This document shows, piece by piece, positions 1 to 7,807 of a DNA stretch of 21,536 nucleotides. The position numbers and the translations under genes were made by a program. The stretch comes from Gammaproteobacteria bacterium (GTDB taxonomy: Bacteria > Pseudomonadota > Gammaproteobacteria > Magnimaribacterales > Magnimaribacteraceae): positions 1 to 21,536 of the forward strand of contig DTSY01000147.1 of assembly GCA_012965075.1 (NCBI GenBank). The letters run 5' to 3'. The notes under the pieces are model-generated. The model ran no database searches and had not been told where the DNA came from. It saw only the letters and a list, made by a program, of their open reading frames with translations. The stretch's first letter is position 1, and the number at the start of each line of letters is the position of its first letter.

Positions 1-678
1 GGTGATAAAAGGATCATTGTAGATACTTGTATTGGGAACGATAAACAAAGAAATATCCCCACATGGAGCAACTTACAAACAAATTTTTTAAATGACTTAG
101 AAGAAGCTGGTTATCCAAAAGAATCGATCGACTTAGTTATGTGCACGCATCTGCATGTGGACCATGTAGGTTGGAATACGATGTTAGTGGATGGTGAGTG
201 GATTCCAACCTTTCCAAATGCGCGTTATTTAATAGCTGAAAAAGAATGGACATACTGGAATGACAATGAAAATGAGGACTTGTATGGTCCTGTAATTTCC
301 GATTCAGTCCGGCCAGTTGTAGATGCTGGAATGGTTGATTTTGTAGATGATCATTTTAGGTTATGTAACGAAGTGAGCTTGAGCCCTACACCCGGTCATA
401 CTCCTGGGCATGTGAGTGTTCTTATTAACAGCAAAAAAAAGAGGGCTTTGATTACAGGTGACTTCATTCACCACCCAGTACAAATGACAAATACAGATTG
501 GTGTAGCCCAGCTGATTATGATAAAAAGCAAGCGCAACAGACTAGAGAAACTTTACTGAAAAAGTATGTTAATCAAGATATCTTGATTATTGGAACCCAT
601 TTTTCAACACCAACTGCAGGTCACATAAAATTCCTTGACGGAGGTGGATATTGGCTAGATACCAATAACGCTAAATAA
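1..678 (+). CDS. MBL-fold metallo-hydrolase, 5' truncated by window edge
   Basis: The reading frame is open from base 1 and ends at TAA 676-678, giving 225 visible residues; the N-terminus lies outside the window. The first ATG in view (139) is internal, because the frame upstream encodes the conserved strand ending in a VDTCIGN-like segment. The metallo-beta-lactamase signature T-H-L-H-V-D-H sits at bases 145-165. It is followed by the PGHTPGH histidine region (about 391-411), the metal-bridging aspartate in ITGDF (about 454-468) and a late histidine in GTHF (about 592-603), so the binuclear metal site looks complete. The layout resembles the lactonase/AttM-like and general MBL-fold hydrolase group, which open lactones or esters. 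The exact substrate cannot be read from the sequence. No signal peptide can be judged because the start is missing. Confidence 0.85.
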   Translation, partial: GDKRIIVDTCIGNDKQRNIPTWSNLQTNFLNDLEEAGYPKESIDLVMCTHLHVDHVGWNTMLVDGEWIPTFPNARYLIAEKEWTYWNDNENEDLYGPVISDSVRPVVDAGMVDFVDDHFRLCNEVSLSPTPGHTPGHVSVLINSKKKRALITGDFIHHPVQMTNTDWCSPADYDKKQAQQTRETLLKKYVNQDILIIGTHFSTPTAGHIKFLDGGGYWLDTNNAK

Positions 679-680
679 AA

Positions 681-690
681 AGGAGGGGAC
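681..690 (+). promoter_or_regulatory. Orphan Shine-Dalgarno-like sequence without a start codon
   Basis: AGGAGGGGAC lies 2 bases after the MBL hydrolase stop codon and is the strongest purine-rich ribosome-binding-like sequence I noticed in the window. The bases that follow are A/T-only (CTAATAAAAAAATTTTTTAA) and hold no ATG, GTG or TTG at a usable distance. It may be the leftover ribosome-binding site of a lost downstream gene, or chance. Confidence 0.35.
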
Positions 691-700
691 TAATAAAAAA

Positions 701-729
701 ATTTTTTAATCTGTAAGCTCCACTACTTT
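701..729 (+). repeat. Imperfect direct repeat, copy A (downstream side of the M28 gene)
   Basis: An ATTTTTTA run followed by AAGCTCCACTACTTT. It matches copy B at 3093-3119, where the core reads AAGCTCCACCACTTT, a single mismatch in the 15-base core, with the A/T run also shared after a short gap. The two copies have the same orientation and lie on either side of the minus-strand M28 peptidase gene, about 2.4 kb apart. Confidence 0.4.
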
Positions 730-756
730 TTCCGTTAAAAATTTATTTTCCTTCAT
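706..756 (-). other. Micro-ORF of 16 codons after the M28 gene, doubtful
   Basis: On the minus strand, an ATG at 754-756 begins 10 bases after the M28 stop codon and runs 16 codons (MKENKFLTEKVVELTD) to TAA at 706-708. Its end, KVVELTD, is encoded by repeat copy A. The corresponding minus-strand frame at copy B reads KVVELL. It may be a remnant of a gene end rather than a translated peptide; I do not claim it as a gene. Confidence 0.15.
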
Positions 757-766
757 CTCTAGAACC

Positions 767-3010
767 CTAAATCGAAATCTTTTTAATTAATATAGCTTGG
801 TCTCCTCTATGAACTGGAGAAAATATACCTGACCTGTCTTTATATAATTCATCTAAGTGTGGTGGTAGTTTGGTGCTTATATCCATCAGGTAAGCACTTA
901 CTTCAGATTTATTTGCATCAAAATTTAATTTTAATTCAACTTCCTTGTTATATATACCGTTCAAATAAATTACATAATAACCCTCATAAAGTCCCCAACT
1001 ACTTAACACAGGCTTCATTTTTACTGATCCCAAGTAAAAAGAGGTTAGGCCTGAATCCTTTGGTAATAACAAAACTATTCTGCTTGCTGATCTGTTGCTA
1101 TTCAGTTTAAGTTTTACCAATTTATTTTCACCTAGCTCTATTTGCTTTTCTAGTGAAGGCCCTTGCCATTCACTAGAAGCACTTTGAGTCCAGTTCTCAG
1201 ATAAATATTCTCCTGAGAACGGGACCAATGCTTTCGCTTTCTCTTCATTAATATAGGAAACTAAAGGTTCAATTAAGGACTCTTGGCTTGATAATTGAAC
1301 ATAGGAATTACCAGCATCTAGATCTTCATAGAAGTAAATGTTTACATGCTGAGGTCTATCCTCTGTGTAAAGATTCGTATAACTACCTATCAGCAAAGCA
1401 GAAATAGTAACTAAGCCAATACAAAGGTTAATCAACTTAATCTTAAGAGAAAACAGTAAAGGGGATATTATGAGGGCGTATAGCCCTACTAAAGGCAATA
1501 CAGCTCCAATTAATTTATAACCCTGGCTTTGCTCTAGGGAAAATATAAGCCCCAACGTCATTGGCACTGACATGACTAAGGTTAATAAGAAAAGAATCTG
1601 CTTATTATCCTCTTTAACAAAAGAAGAAATAAGCAAAAGAAAACCTGCAAATATGACTGGAAGAATAAAAGTATTAGCAGCATCAGGGAGATAAATAGTT
1701 ATAAGGAAAGTTAGAATTAACCAAAACAACCAAGCTCCAAATAGCATTTCAATTTGGTTAACAAACTTTCTGGCTATAGAGACTCCAATCAATCCTCCTA
1801 AAGCTGTTGAGCTAATCAGTAAGATACGATATGGCCACTCTATACCTGGCCAACTTATAACCTTACCTGATAAAAAAGATAATAAGTAAAATGCTATAAA
1901 ACCTGACAATACTGTGGTTGATACAATTATTGGAGACATTAAAATTCCCACTGCAGATTTCTTTACGCTGACCTTAGATTTAAAGATAGCTAGCATTAGT
2001 AGCAGGGTGGCTAAAAGCGAAAAAATTAAACTATAGCTTGTTTTCCATTGGGTCCAAAAACCATATATCTCACCTCCGTAAATAAATTCATCTCCCATGT
2101 CATCCCAATCAACGGATGCCAAATTCTTTGACAAAGGCAGGATATTTTCTCCATGGTGTTGGATGGTTCTTAGATCAATGTTGTCCACCGTGTCATTTGG
2201 GGTATGGTAATGGTTCCTTTCGCCAGCAAAAGCAAAATCTATACCGGCTATATTGGACCTGTTTACAACACTAAAATCCGTGTCATTTGGCATCCTTTTA
2301 AAAATTTCTTTAACGAAAGAAAAGCCATAAGGTCTTGCAGTTTCATGTACATAACTTTTGATTAATAATTCATTTTTTTTAGAAGTTCTCAAGACCATGC
2401 TGCTTCCAGAAGATCCACTGCCTTCAATATTCAAAACAATACCTATTTCTTTTGCTAGAGGATGTTGGTTAAAGAAAGCTTCTGCTCCTACAAGACCAAT
2501 TTCTTCAGCATCTGTGAGGATTATCATGATTGGATGTTTGAATGGAGCTTCTAACTTTAAGGCTCTAGCGGCTTCAAGTATTGCAACCACCCCAGCTCCA
2601 TCATCTCCTGCTCCAGGGGCCATCGGTACTGAATCATAATGGGCCATAAGTGCTAAGTAAGGAGACTTTGTTTCTCCTGGGATTATAGCTATTAGGTTTT
2701 CTACTTCAGCACAACTTGCAAACCTTGTAGCACAAGCCCAAGTCTTCTGTTCTTGGTGCTGTATTCCAAGCTTATCCAATTCGTCTTTTAATCTCTCTTT
2801 AATAGTTCTATTCAGATCAGAACCAACAGGATGCGGCTTATTCTCTATAAGAAGAGATTTTAAAATGTTGTGAGCTCTAATAGCCGAGAACTCATTCTCT
2901 GGTGTATCTAGTCCTTTTGGGCTTGGGGGCTGTGTAGTGAAGTGTTGTAAAGAGAATAGAGCAAAGGTCAGAAAGATAGCTAATGCTGATAGGTAATTCT
3001 TATGTACCAT
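767..3010 (-). CDS. Membrane-anchored M28 family zinc aminopeptidase (ERMP1-like architecture)
   Basis: A 747-residue protein. Residues 5-22 form an N-terminal signal anchor, and a peptidase M28 domain covers about residues 45-310. The two-zinc site appears intact: H124 and D126 in AHYDS, D136/D137 in GAGDDGAG, the catalytic E169 and E170 in DAEEIG, E196 in NIEGSG and H269 in HYHTPND. About eight hydrophobic segments follow (roughly residues 325-545), then a soluble C-terminal domain of about 190 residues. An N-terminal anchored M28 domain plus a multi-pass membrane region matches the plan of eukaryotic ERMP1/Fxna and related bacterial proteins, so the peptidase domain is probably periplasmic and trims peptides. 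The ATG at 3008-3010 lies directly before the hydrophobic anchor; no clear Shine-Dalgarno precedes it. The gene runs against its plus-strand neighbours and is flanked by a short direct repeat. Confidence 0.85.
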   Translation of the reverse strand: MVHKNYLSALAIFLTFALFSLQHFTTQPPSPKGLDTPENEFSAIRAHNILKSLLIENKPHPVGSDLNRTIKERLKDELDKLGIQHQEQKTWACATRFASCAEVENLIAIIPGETKSPYLALMAHYDSVPMAPGAGDDGAGVVAILEAARALKLEAPFKHPIMIILTDAEEIGLVGAEAFFNQHPLAKEIGIVLNIEGSGSSGSSMVLRTSKKNELLIKSYVHETARPYGFSFVKEIFKRMPNDTDFSVVNRSNIAGIDFAFAGERNHYHTPNDTVDNIDLRTIQHHGENILPLSKNLASVDWDDMGDEFIYGGEIYGFWTQWKTSYSLIFSLLATLLLMLAIFKSKVSVKKSAVGILMSPIIVSTTVLSGFIAFYLLSFLSGKVISWPGIEWPYRILLISSTALGGLIGVSIARKFVNQIEMLFGAWLFWLILTFLITIYLPDAANTFILPVIFAGFLLLISSFVKEDNKQILFLLTLVMSVPMTLGLIFSLEQSQGYKLIGAVLPLVGLYALIISPLLFSLKIKLINLCIGLVTISALLIGSYTNLYTEDRPQHVNIYFYEDLDAGNSYVQLSSQESLIEPLVSYINEEKAKALVPFSGEYLSENWTQSASSEWQGPSLEKQIELGENKLVKLKLNSNRSASRIVLLLPKDSGLTSFYLGSVKMKPVLSSWGLYEGYYVIYLNGIYNKEVELKLNFDANKSEVSAYLMDISTKLPPHLDELYKDRSGIFSPVHRGDQAILIKKISI

Positions 3011-3024
3011 ATAATATGATGTGG

Positions 3025-3032
3025 ATTGTATA
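3025..3032 (-). promoter_or_regulatory. Possible -10 element for the M28 gene
   Basis: On the minus strand this reads TATACAAT, close to the sigma-70 -10 consensus, 15 bases before the M28 start codon. I could not find a good -35 box at the right distance, so this is a weak candidate. The 110-base gap between the divergent M28 and MFS genes (3011-3120) must hold both promoters and also contains repeat copy B. Confidence 0.2.
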
Positions 3033-3092
3033 GATAAATTTGCTTTAGAAGTAGCTCTTAAGGAAAGTAAACTATTGCAGTAACCGTTTCCA

Positions 3093-3119
3093 ATTTTTTA
3101 CTAGAAGCTCCACCACTTT
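3093..3119 (+). repeat. Imperfect direct repeat, copy B (upstream side of the M28 gene)
   Basis: ATTTTTTACTAG followed by AAGCTCCACCACTTT, ending 1 base before the ATG of the MFS transporter. It is the partner of copy A at 701-729. Because it touches the MFS start codon it replaces the place where a ribosome-binding site would be expected, and none is visible there. Confidence 0.4.
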
Positions 3120-3120
3120 G

Positions 3121-4311
3121 ATGAAAGAAATAACTAAAAAGGGAATAATTAATCCAATCACATTGCTAATTCTTATGTCTATAGCAATGCCAGTGGCCTT
3201 CAATGTCTGGTCCGCAATGTTAAACAACTTTGTAGTAGAAAAAGCTGCTTTTACTGGCGTGGAGATTGGTATTCTACAAAGTCTTAGGGAGGTTCCAGGG
3301 TTTTTATCTTTTACCGCTGTTTTTGTCATTCTTATTATTAGAGAACAGATATTTGCAGTTTTTGCTCTGGCTCTATTGGGGCTAGGGGTCTCTATGACTG
3401 GATTCTTTCCTTCTGCTTATGGTTTGTATTTCACAACTATTGTTATGAGTACTGGTTTTCATTATTTCGAAGCCGTAAAGCAGTCCTTGAGCTTGCAATG
3501 GTTATCAAAAGAGGAAGCTCCAAAGATTTTAGGAAAACTTATAGCCGTTGGTTCTCTAACTTCTTTATTGATCTATGGATCTCTGTGGATCTTATTGGAA
3601 GTTTTTGAAATACCTTATTTTGTTAATTTTGTTATAGCGGGTGGTATTTGTATTGTGTTGGCTTTTGTGATGTTCATAGGGTTCCCAGTGTTTCCTTCTA
3701 AAATACCGCAAAACAAGAACTTAGTACTTAGGAAACGCTATTGGCTATTTTACGTACTCACTTTTTTATCTGGTGCCAGAAGACAAATATTTGTGGTTTT
3801 TGCAGCTTTTCTGATGGTTGAAAAGTTTGGTTATAGTGCTGCAGAAGTTACTTTACTCTTTCTAATTAATTATGCATTCAATTGGAGTTTTGCTGAAAGA
3901 ATTGGCGAGCTTATTGGTAGGTTTGGTGAAAGAAGAGCACTAACGTTTGAATATATTGGCCTAATAATTGTTTTTATAGCTTACGGTCTTGTTCAGAACG
4001 CCACGTTAGCTGCCTTTCTTTATATTTTAGATCATATGTTCTTTGCCATGGCTATTGCAATTAGTACTTATTTTCAAAAGATAGCTGATCCACGAGACAT
4101 CGCTAGCAGTGCAGGAGTTTCTTTTACTATCAATCATATAGCTGCTGTAGTTATTCCTGCAGCCTTAGGATTAATATGGATATGGTCACACACTTTGGTG
4201 TTTTACATTGGAGCTTTATTTGCTTTGTTTTCTTTAATTGCGGCCCAATATATTCCTAAAGTTCCTTCGCCGGGTCATGAAACTATACTTTTTGATACAA
4301 AGAATACATAA
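3121..4311 (+). CDS. MFS family transporter
   Basis: A 396-residue, almost entirely hydrophobic protein with about 12 predicted membrane segments and a central hydrophilic break near FPSKIPQNKN, which fits the two six-helix halves of the major facilitator superfamily. It would lie in the inner membrane and move a small solute; the substrate is not evident. I chose the ATG at 3121. A TTG directly before it (3118) is also in frame, and neither has a recognisable Shine-Dalgarno. The frame is open a little further upstream, to a stop at 3052-3054, but without ATG or GTG. It is the first gene of a run of closely spaced plus-strand genes: the split-barrel-like protein follows after 14 bases. The neighbouring secreted peptidase-like genes make a peptide, amino-acid derivative or drug-like substrate possible, but that is only inference. 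Confidence 0.75.
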   Translation: MKEITKKGIINPITLLILMSIAMPVAFNVWSAMLNNFVVEKAAFTGVEIGILQSLREVPGFLSFTAVFVILIIREQIFAVFALALLGLGVSMTGFFPSAYGLYFTTIVMSTGFHYFEAVKQSLSLQWLSKEEAPKILGKLIAVGSLTSLLIYGSLWILLEVFEIPYFVNFVIAGGICIVLAFVMFIGFPVFPSKIPQNKNLVLRKRYWLFYVLTFLSGARRQIFVVFAAFLMVEKFGYSAAEVTLLFLINYAFNWSFAERIGELIGRFGERRALTFEYIGLIIVFIAYGLVQNATLAAFLYILDHMFFAMAIAISTYFQKIADPRDIASSAGVSFTINHIAAVVIPAALGLIWIWSHTLVFYIGALFALFSLIAAQYIPKVPSPGHETILFDTKNT

Positions 4312-4325
4312 CTTAAGGAGCTGTT

Positions 4326-4742
4326 ATGAAAAATTTTTTAAAACTAGTTGTTATCTTAATAAGTGTTGCGATTGTTTATGGGGTGTTAATGTTTGGTTTA
4401 TCTGAATTAGGTGGTGAGGTAGCGACACTAGTTAGACCAGAAGCTGACGGAAGTAATAAGAATATTAGAGTCTGGATAGTAGATGCAGATAATAAATCAT
4501 GGATTGAACATGGCGATAGTGAGTCTTACTGGATAAAACAATTAAGTAATAATTCAGAGCTTTTGATTATCAGAGAAGGAGAAGAAAAAAAATACATAGC
4601 TTTTGCTGATAGGGATTCACACGATCTTTATCATAATTTGAGAAGAGAAAAGTATGGATTCTCGGACAAGATGTTAGATATCCTTGCCTTTGGTGCGACA
4701 AGTAAAGAGAACTGTGAGAGTATTCCAGTCAGGCTTGAGTAA
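4326..4742 (+). CDS. Small membrane-anchored protein, possible FMN/F420-type split barrel
   Basis: A 138-residue protein with a short basic start and one hydrophobic segment (about residues 4-25), so it is probably anchored or exported. The rest is soluble: a strand-rich stretch containing VWIVDADNKSWIEHG, a YWIKQL segment, then ELLIIREGEEKKYIA and a helical end with REKYGFSDKMLDIL. The spacing of the V-W-I-V strand, the W-I-K-Q-L helix and the following strand resembles the pyridoxamine-oxidase-like / deazaflavin-dependent nitroreductase split barrel, where such a domain binds a flavin or F420. This is pattern recognition only; no cofactor residue can be proved. A clear AAGGAG (4315-4320) lies 5 bases before the ATG. 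The stop codon is 2 bases before the next start, so it is probably co-translated with the DUF885 gene. Confidence 0.55.
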   Translation: MKNFLKLVVILISVAIVYGVLMFGLSELGGEVATLVRPEADGSNKNIRVWIVDADNKSWIEHGDSESYWIKQLSNNSELLIIREGEEKKYIAFADRDSHDLYHNLRREKYGFSDKMLDILAFGATSKENCESIPVRLE

Positions 4743-4744
4743 AT

Positions 4745-6559
4745 TTGAAAAAGTTATTTAAAGGATTTCTATATTCTTTCGGACTGCTACTAATAGTAGG
4801 AGTATTTTATTTAGGAAATTTACTCTTATTTAAACCTTTTTCTTTAGATCATTATCTAGCCAAAGAACTTATATTAGAAATGATAGATTCGCCTGAATCC
4901 TTAACTTACCTGGGAGTGGTCGATAGGTTCAATTGGTTAACAAATCATCAATCAAAAATCTCTATAACTGGACTGAGTGATATGGAAGAAGATCTTGCTG
5001 ATGCCAAGAAATTAAAAGCACTCCTACTTTCTTATAAAAATGAATCTTTATCGGAGCAGCAAAAAATAACTAAAGAAATAGCTGTTTTTGATGCTTCTAA
5101 TTTTATAAAAGAAACAGAAGAATTTCCTTTTCATAACTACCCACTGAATCAGATAGGAGGTATTCATTTAAACGCTGTTGAATTTATGACAGATGTTCAT
5201 CCAATTAGGAACGTTAAGGAAGCTGAAGCTTACATAGATAGACTTAATTTATTCGATGATTCTTTTGAGGCAACTCTAGAAATACTAAATGCGCAGAAGA
5301 AAGCAGGCATTTTCCCTCCAAAATTTGTTTTTGATCACCTTATTCGTCAATTAGAAGAATTTCTTAACTTTAAAGAAAATGAAAATCCACTAAGAAGTGT
5401 GTTTTTAAGAAAAATAGAAGATTTAAATTTAGATTCTGAGGTTTCAGGTGATTTAATTTCAAAACTGGATAATTCAATAGAGAATAGTGTTACTCCAGGC
5501 TTTAAACTCCTGTATGACTTCGTTAAAGAAACCAGAAAAAAAGCTAACCAATATCATGGGGTTTGGTCCTTACCCAACGGAGATGAATTTTATGCTCTAA
5601 GACTGAAGGTTTACACCACCACAGATTATTCCGCAGAGGATATACACAATATCGGACTTTCAGAAGTTGAGAGAATCACGAAACGTATGCAAGAAATAGC
5701 TTTTGATTTGGGCTACGGAGACCAAGTCAAAGTCGGGCAACTGATGAATTCACTCAATGAAGACAGTAACTTTTTGTATTCAGACACGCCAGACAGGAAA
5801 GAGAGAGTTGTGGCGGATTACAATTCCATTGTCGAAGAGACTTGGAACATATCAGAACTTTATTTTCATAATATGCCAAAATCTAGGGTCGAAGTAAGAG
5901 CTGTTCCTGAATACTCGGAACAGAATCAAGCTGGAGGCTACTATATGTCTCCTGCTTTGGATGGAAGCCGCCCAGGTGTTTTTTATGCCAATCTTTATGA
6001 CATTAAACAAACTCCAACCTACAGCATGAGAACTTTAGCTTTTCATGAGGCTATTCCCGGTCATCACCTTCAAGTTGCTCTAAATCTTGAAAATGAAAGT
6101 CTTTCTTTGTATAGAAGATTCGGCTATGGCACTTCAGCTTTCAGTGAAGGATGGGCCCTATACGCAGAAAGATTGGCTTTAGAAGCTGGATTAGCTGAAG
6201 ATCCTTATGATGAATTGGGGGTCCTGCAGAGTGAATTATTTAGAGCAGTTAGGCTGGTTGTAGATACTGGCATTCACTATAAGCGTTGGTCCAGAGAAGA
6301 AGCCATGGCTTATATGAAGAATGTTACCGGCATGTCGGACACTGAAGTAAGGGTTGAGATAGAAAGGTACATAGTTTGGCCGGGGCAAGCTTGTAGTTAC
6401 AAAGTGGGCATGCTTAAAATCCTAGAACTTAGAGAAAAGGCAAAAGAGAAATTAGGAGAAGATTTTAATATTAAAGATTTTCACTCTGTAATTTTAGAAC
6501 AAGGACAGCCACCCCTATTTATCGTAGAAGATCTTGTAAATCTTATGTTAGATAACTGA
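4745..6559 (+). CDS. DUF885 family exported metallopeptidase-like protein
   Basis: A 604-residue protein, the usual length for the DUF885 family (COG4805). The start is TTG at 4745; it gives a proper N-terminus with two lysines and a hydrophobic signal anchor (about residues 7-30), whereas the first in-frame ATG would remove this. The diagnostic motif HEAIPGHH covers residues 434-441, with a downstream glutamate E468 in SEGWALYAE; this is a HExxx-type zinc site as seen throughout DUF885. Other family hallmarks are the GGYY and GVFYANL segments before the motif and the WPGQACSYKVG segment near the C-terminus. Members are thought to be secreted or periplasmic zinc-dependent peptidases or hydrolases, but few have defined substrates. 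It lies 2 bases after the upstream stop and 9 bases before the amidohydrolase, which supports one operon. Confidence 0.85.
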   Translation: MKKLFKGFLYSFGLLLIVGVFYLGNLLLFKPFSLDHYLAKELILEMIDSPESLTYLGVVDRFNWLTNHQSKISITGLSDMEEDLADAKKLKALLLSYKNESLSEQQKITKEIAVFDASNFIKETEEFPFHNYPLNQIGGIHLNAVEFMTDVHPIRNVKEAEAYIDRLNLFDDSFEATLEILNAQKKAGIFPPKFVFDHLIRQLEEFLNFKENENPLRSVFLRKIEDLNLDSEVSGDLISKLDNSIENSVTPGFKLLYDFVKETRKKANQYHGVWSLPNGDEFYALRLKVYTTTDYSAEDIHNIGLSEVERITKRMQEIAFDLGYGDQVKVGQLMNSLNEDSNFLYSDTPDRKERVVADYNSIVEETWNISELYFHNMPKSRVEVRAVPEYSEQNQAGGYYMSPALDGSRPGVFYANLYDIKQTPTYSMRTLAFHEAIPGHHLQVALNLENESLSLYRRFGYGTSAFSEGWALYAERLALEAGLAEDPYDELGVLQSELFRAVRLVVDTGIHYKRWSREEAMAYMKNVTGMSDTEVRVEIERYIVWPGQACSYKVGMLKILELREKAKEKLGEDFNIKDFHSVILEQGQPPLFIVEDLVNLMLDN

Positions 6560-6568
6560 GGAATCAAA

Positions 6569-7735
6569 ATGACATATGCACATAGAAAAGATATTTATGA
6601 TGCTGACACGCACATGATGGAAAGACCAGATTGGATAGTTGAATTTGCAGATAAAGAAATAAAGAATCAATTGGAGCCCTTCGTTGAAGGGGATAAAGGA
6701 ACGTTAACGAGAATTGATAAAGCTATCTCAAATTTTAATGAACGCAATTCCTCTCAAACAGTTTTGAATAAGGCAAAAGAAGAATTTATGGGTTGGAATC
6801 ATAAAGGCTGGGACGGCTTAGGAGCTTTTGATTCAAAAGAAAGAAAATTAGCAAATGATCTTTTGGGCTTTAAAGGGCATATAGTTTTTCCCACTAGTGC
6901 TTTCGACCAGGTAATTGCAGCTAAAAGTGATGCAGTAGTTATGGGTGGTATCAACGCTTTAAATAGAGGAATGGCAGCTTTCTGTTCAGGCGATTCAAGA
7001 ATGCATGGGGCTGCGTATATACCTTTTCAATTTGGAGCTGAAATTGCGCTAGAGTATTTACAAGAAGCCATAAAAAACGATTTTTCTGTAATTCTGATTG
7101 ATACAATTCCCCCTACTGGCGGAAAGTCTTTTACACATTCAGATTACGATATTGTTTGGAAAGAAATTGAAGACTTTGATATGGCTATCACTTTACACGT
7201 TGGTGTAGATGGAAGTTGGGATCCAGTACCTTTGCCTTTTTATAATAATGGGGGTTCTGTACCTGAACATAAAGAGGGCGATGCCCCAAGAGATGCTCTT
7301 GCATATATGGGTATTGCTTATAACGCTGAAATTTTTTTGGCAGCAATGATTTTTGATGGGGTATTCAATCGCTTTCCAAAATTGAGAGTAGGTGTTGTTG
7401 AGCTTAGTGCTTCTTGGATAATCTCATGGATGAAACATTTAGATCAATCTTATAGAGCATTTAGGAGGTTGCAGGATCTATCCCATGTAAAATTACTTCC
7501 CTCCGAGTATGTTCAAAAACACATTAAGGTTACCCCCTTTCCGGGAGAGGATATAGGCTGGTTACTTACTAGTGGGGCAGAAGATCTACTCATGTTTGCT
7601 TCTGATTACCCCCATCATGAAGGAACTGATGATCCTATAGGAAGATATGAGAAGACCTTAGGACAAGTTGATGAAATAAAGAAAAAGAAGTTTTACTCCG
7701 AAAATTTTAAATCTTTCCTTGGCAGCCATTTATGA
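6569..7735 (+). CDS. Amidohydrolase family 2 (PF04909) metal-dependent hydrolase
   Basis: A 388-residue cytosolic TIM-barrel protein. The first strand carries D13-T-H15 in YDADTHMME, the metal-binding D/E-x-H of this superfamily. H210 in TLHVGVD and D346 in ASDYPHHEG are the further metal ligand and catalytic aspartate expected in PF04909. Members decarboxylate or hydrolyse aromatic and cyclic acids (ACMSD and gamma-resorcylate decarboxylase are the known types), and many environmental homologues have unknown substrates. The start ATG at 6569 follows a GAGGA (6558-6562) that overlaps the stop codon of the DUF885 gene, so translation is probably coupled. The gene after it begins 72 bases on. 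A second, only distantly similar PF04909 protein is encoded at 10994-11998. Confidence 0.85.
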   Translation: MTYAHRKDIYDADTHMMERPDWIVEFADKEIKNQLEPFVEGDKGTLTRIDKAISNFNERNSSQTVLNKAKEEFMGWNHKGWDGLGAFDSKERKLANDLLGFKGHIVFPTSAFDQVIAAKSDAVVMGGINALNRGMAAFCSGDSRMHGAAYIPFQFGAEIALEYLQEAIKNDFSVILIDTIPPTGGKSFTHSDYDIVWKEIEDFDMAITLHVGVDGSWDPVPLPFYNNGGSVPEHKEGDAPRDALAYMGIAYNAEIFLAAMIFDGVFNRFPKLRVGVVELSASWIISWMKHLDQSYRAFRRLQDLSHVKLLPSEYVQKHIKVTPFPGEDIGWLLTSGAEDLLMFASDYPHHEGTDDPIGRYEKTLGQVDEIKKKKFYSENFKSFLGSHL

Positions 7736-7807
7736 AAATAGCTTCAGATCTTTAGGGACCCAAAACTTCTTCTCCTGTTAATCAGAGGTTAAGATAAAGA
7801 GCAAGTT

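Noticed and set aside
694..709. A/T palindrome after the MBL gene as a terminator
   Set aside because: AAAAAAATTTTTTA has no G/C stem, so it would not form a stable intrinsic terminator.
3072..3329. Minus-strand 85-codon open frame over the MFS start
   Set aside because: It overlaps the conserved first helices of the MFS transporter and has no start signal or family features. Only its end is interesting, because it encodes KVVELL at repeat copy B.
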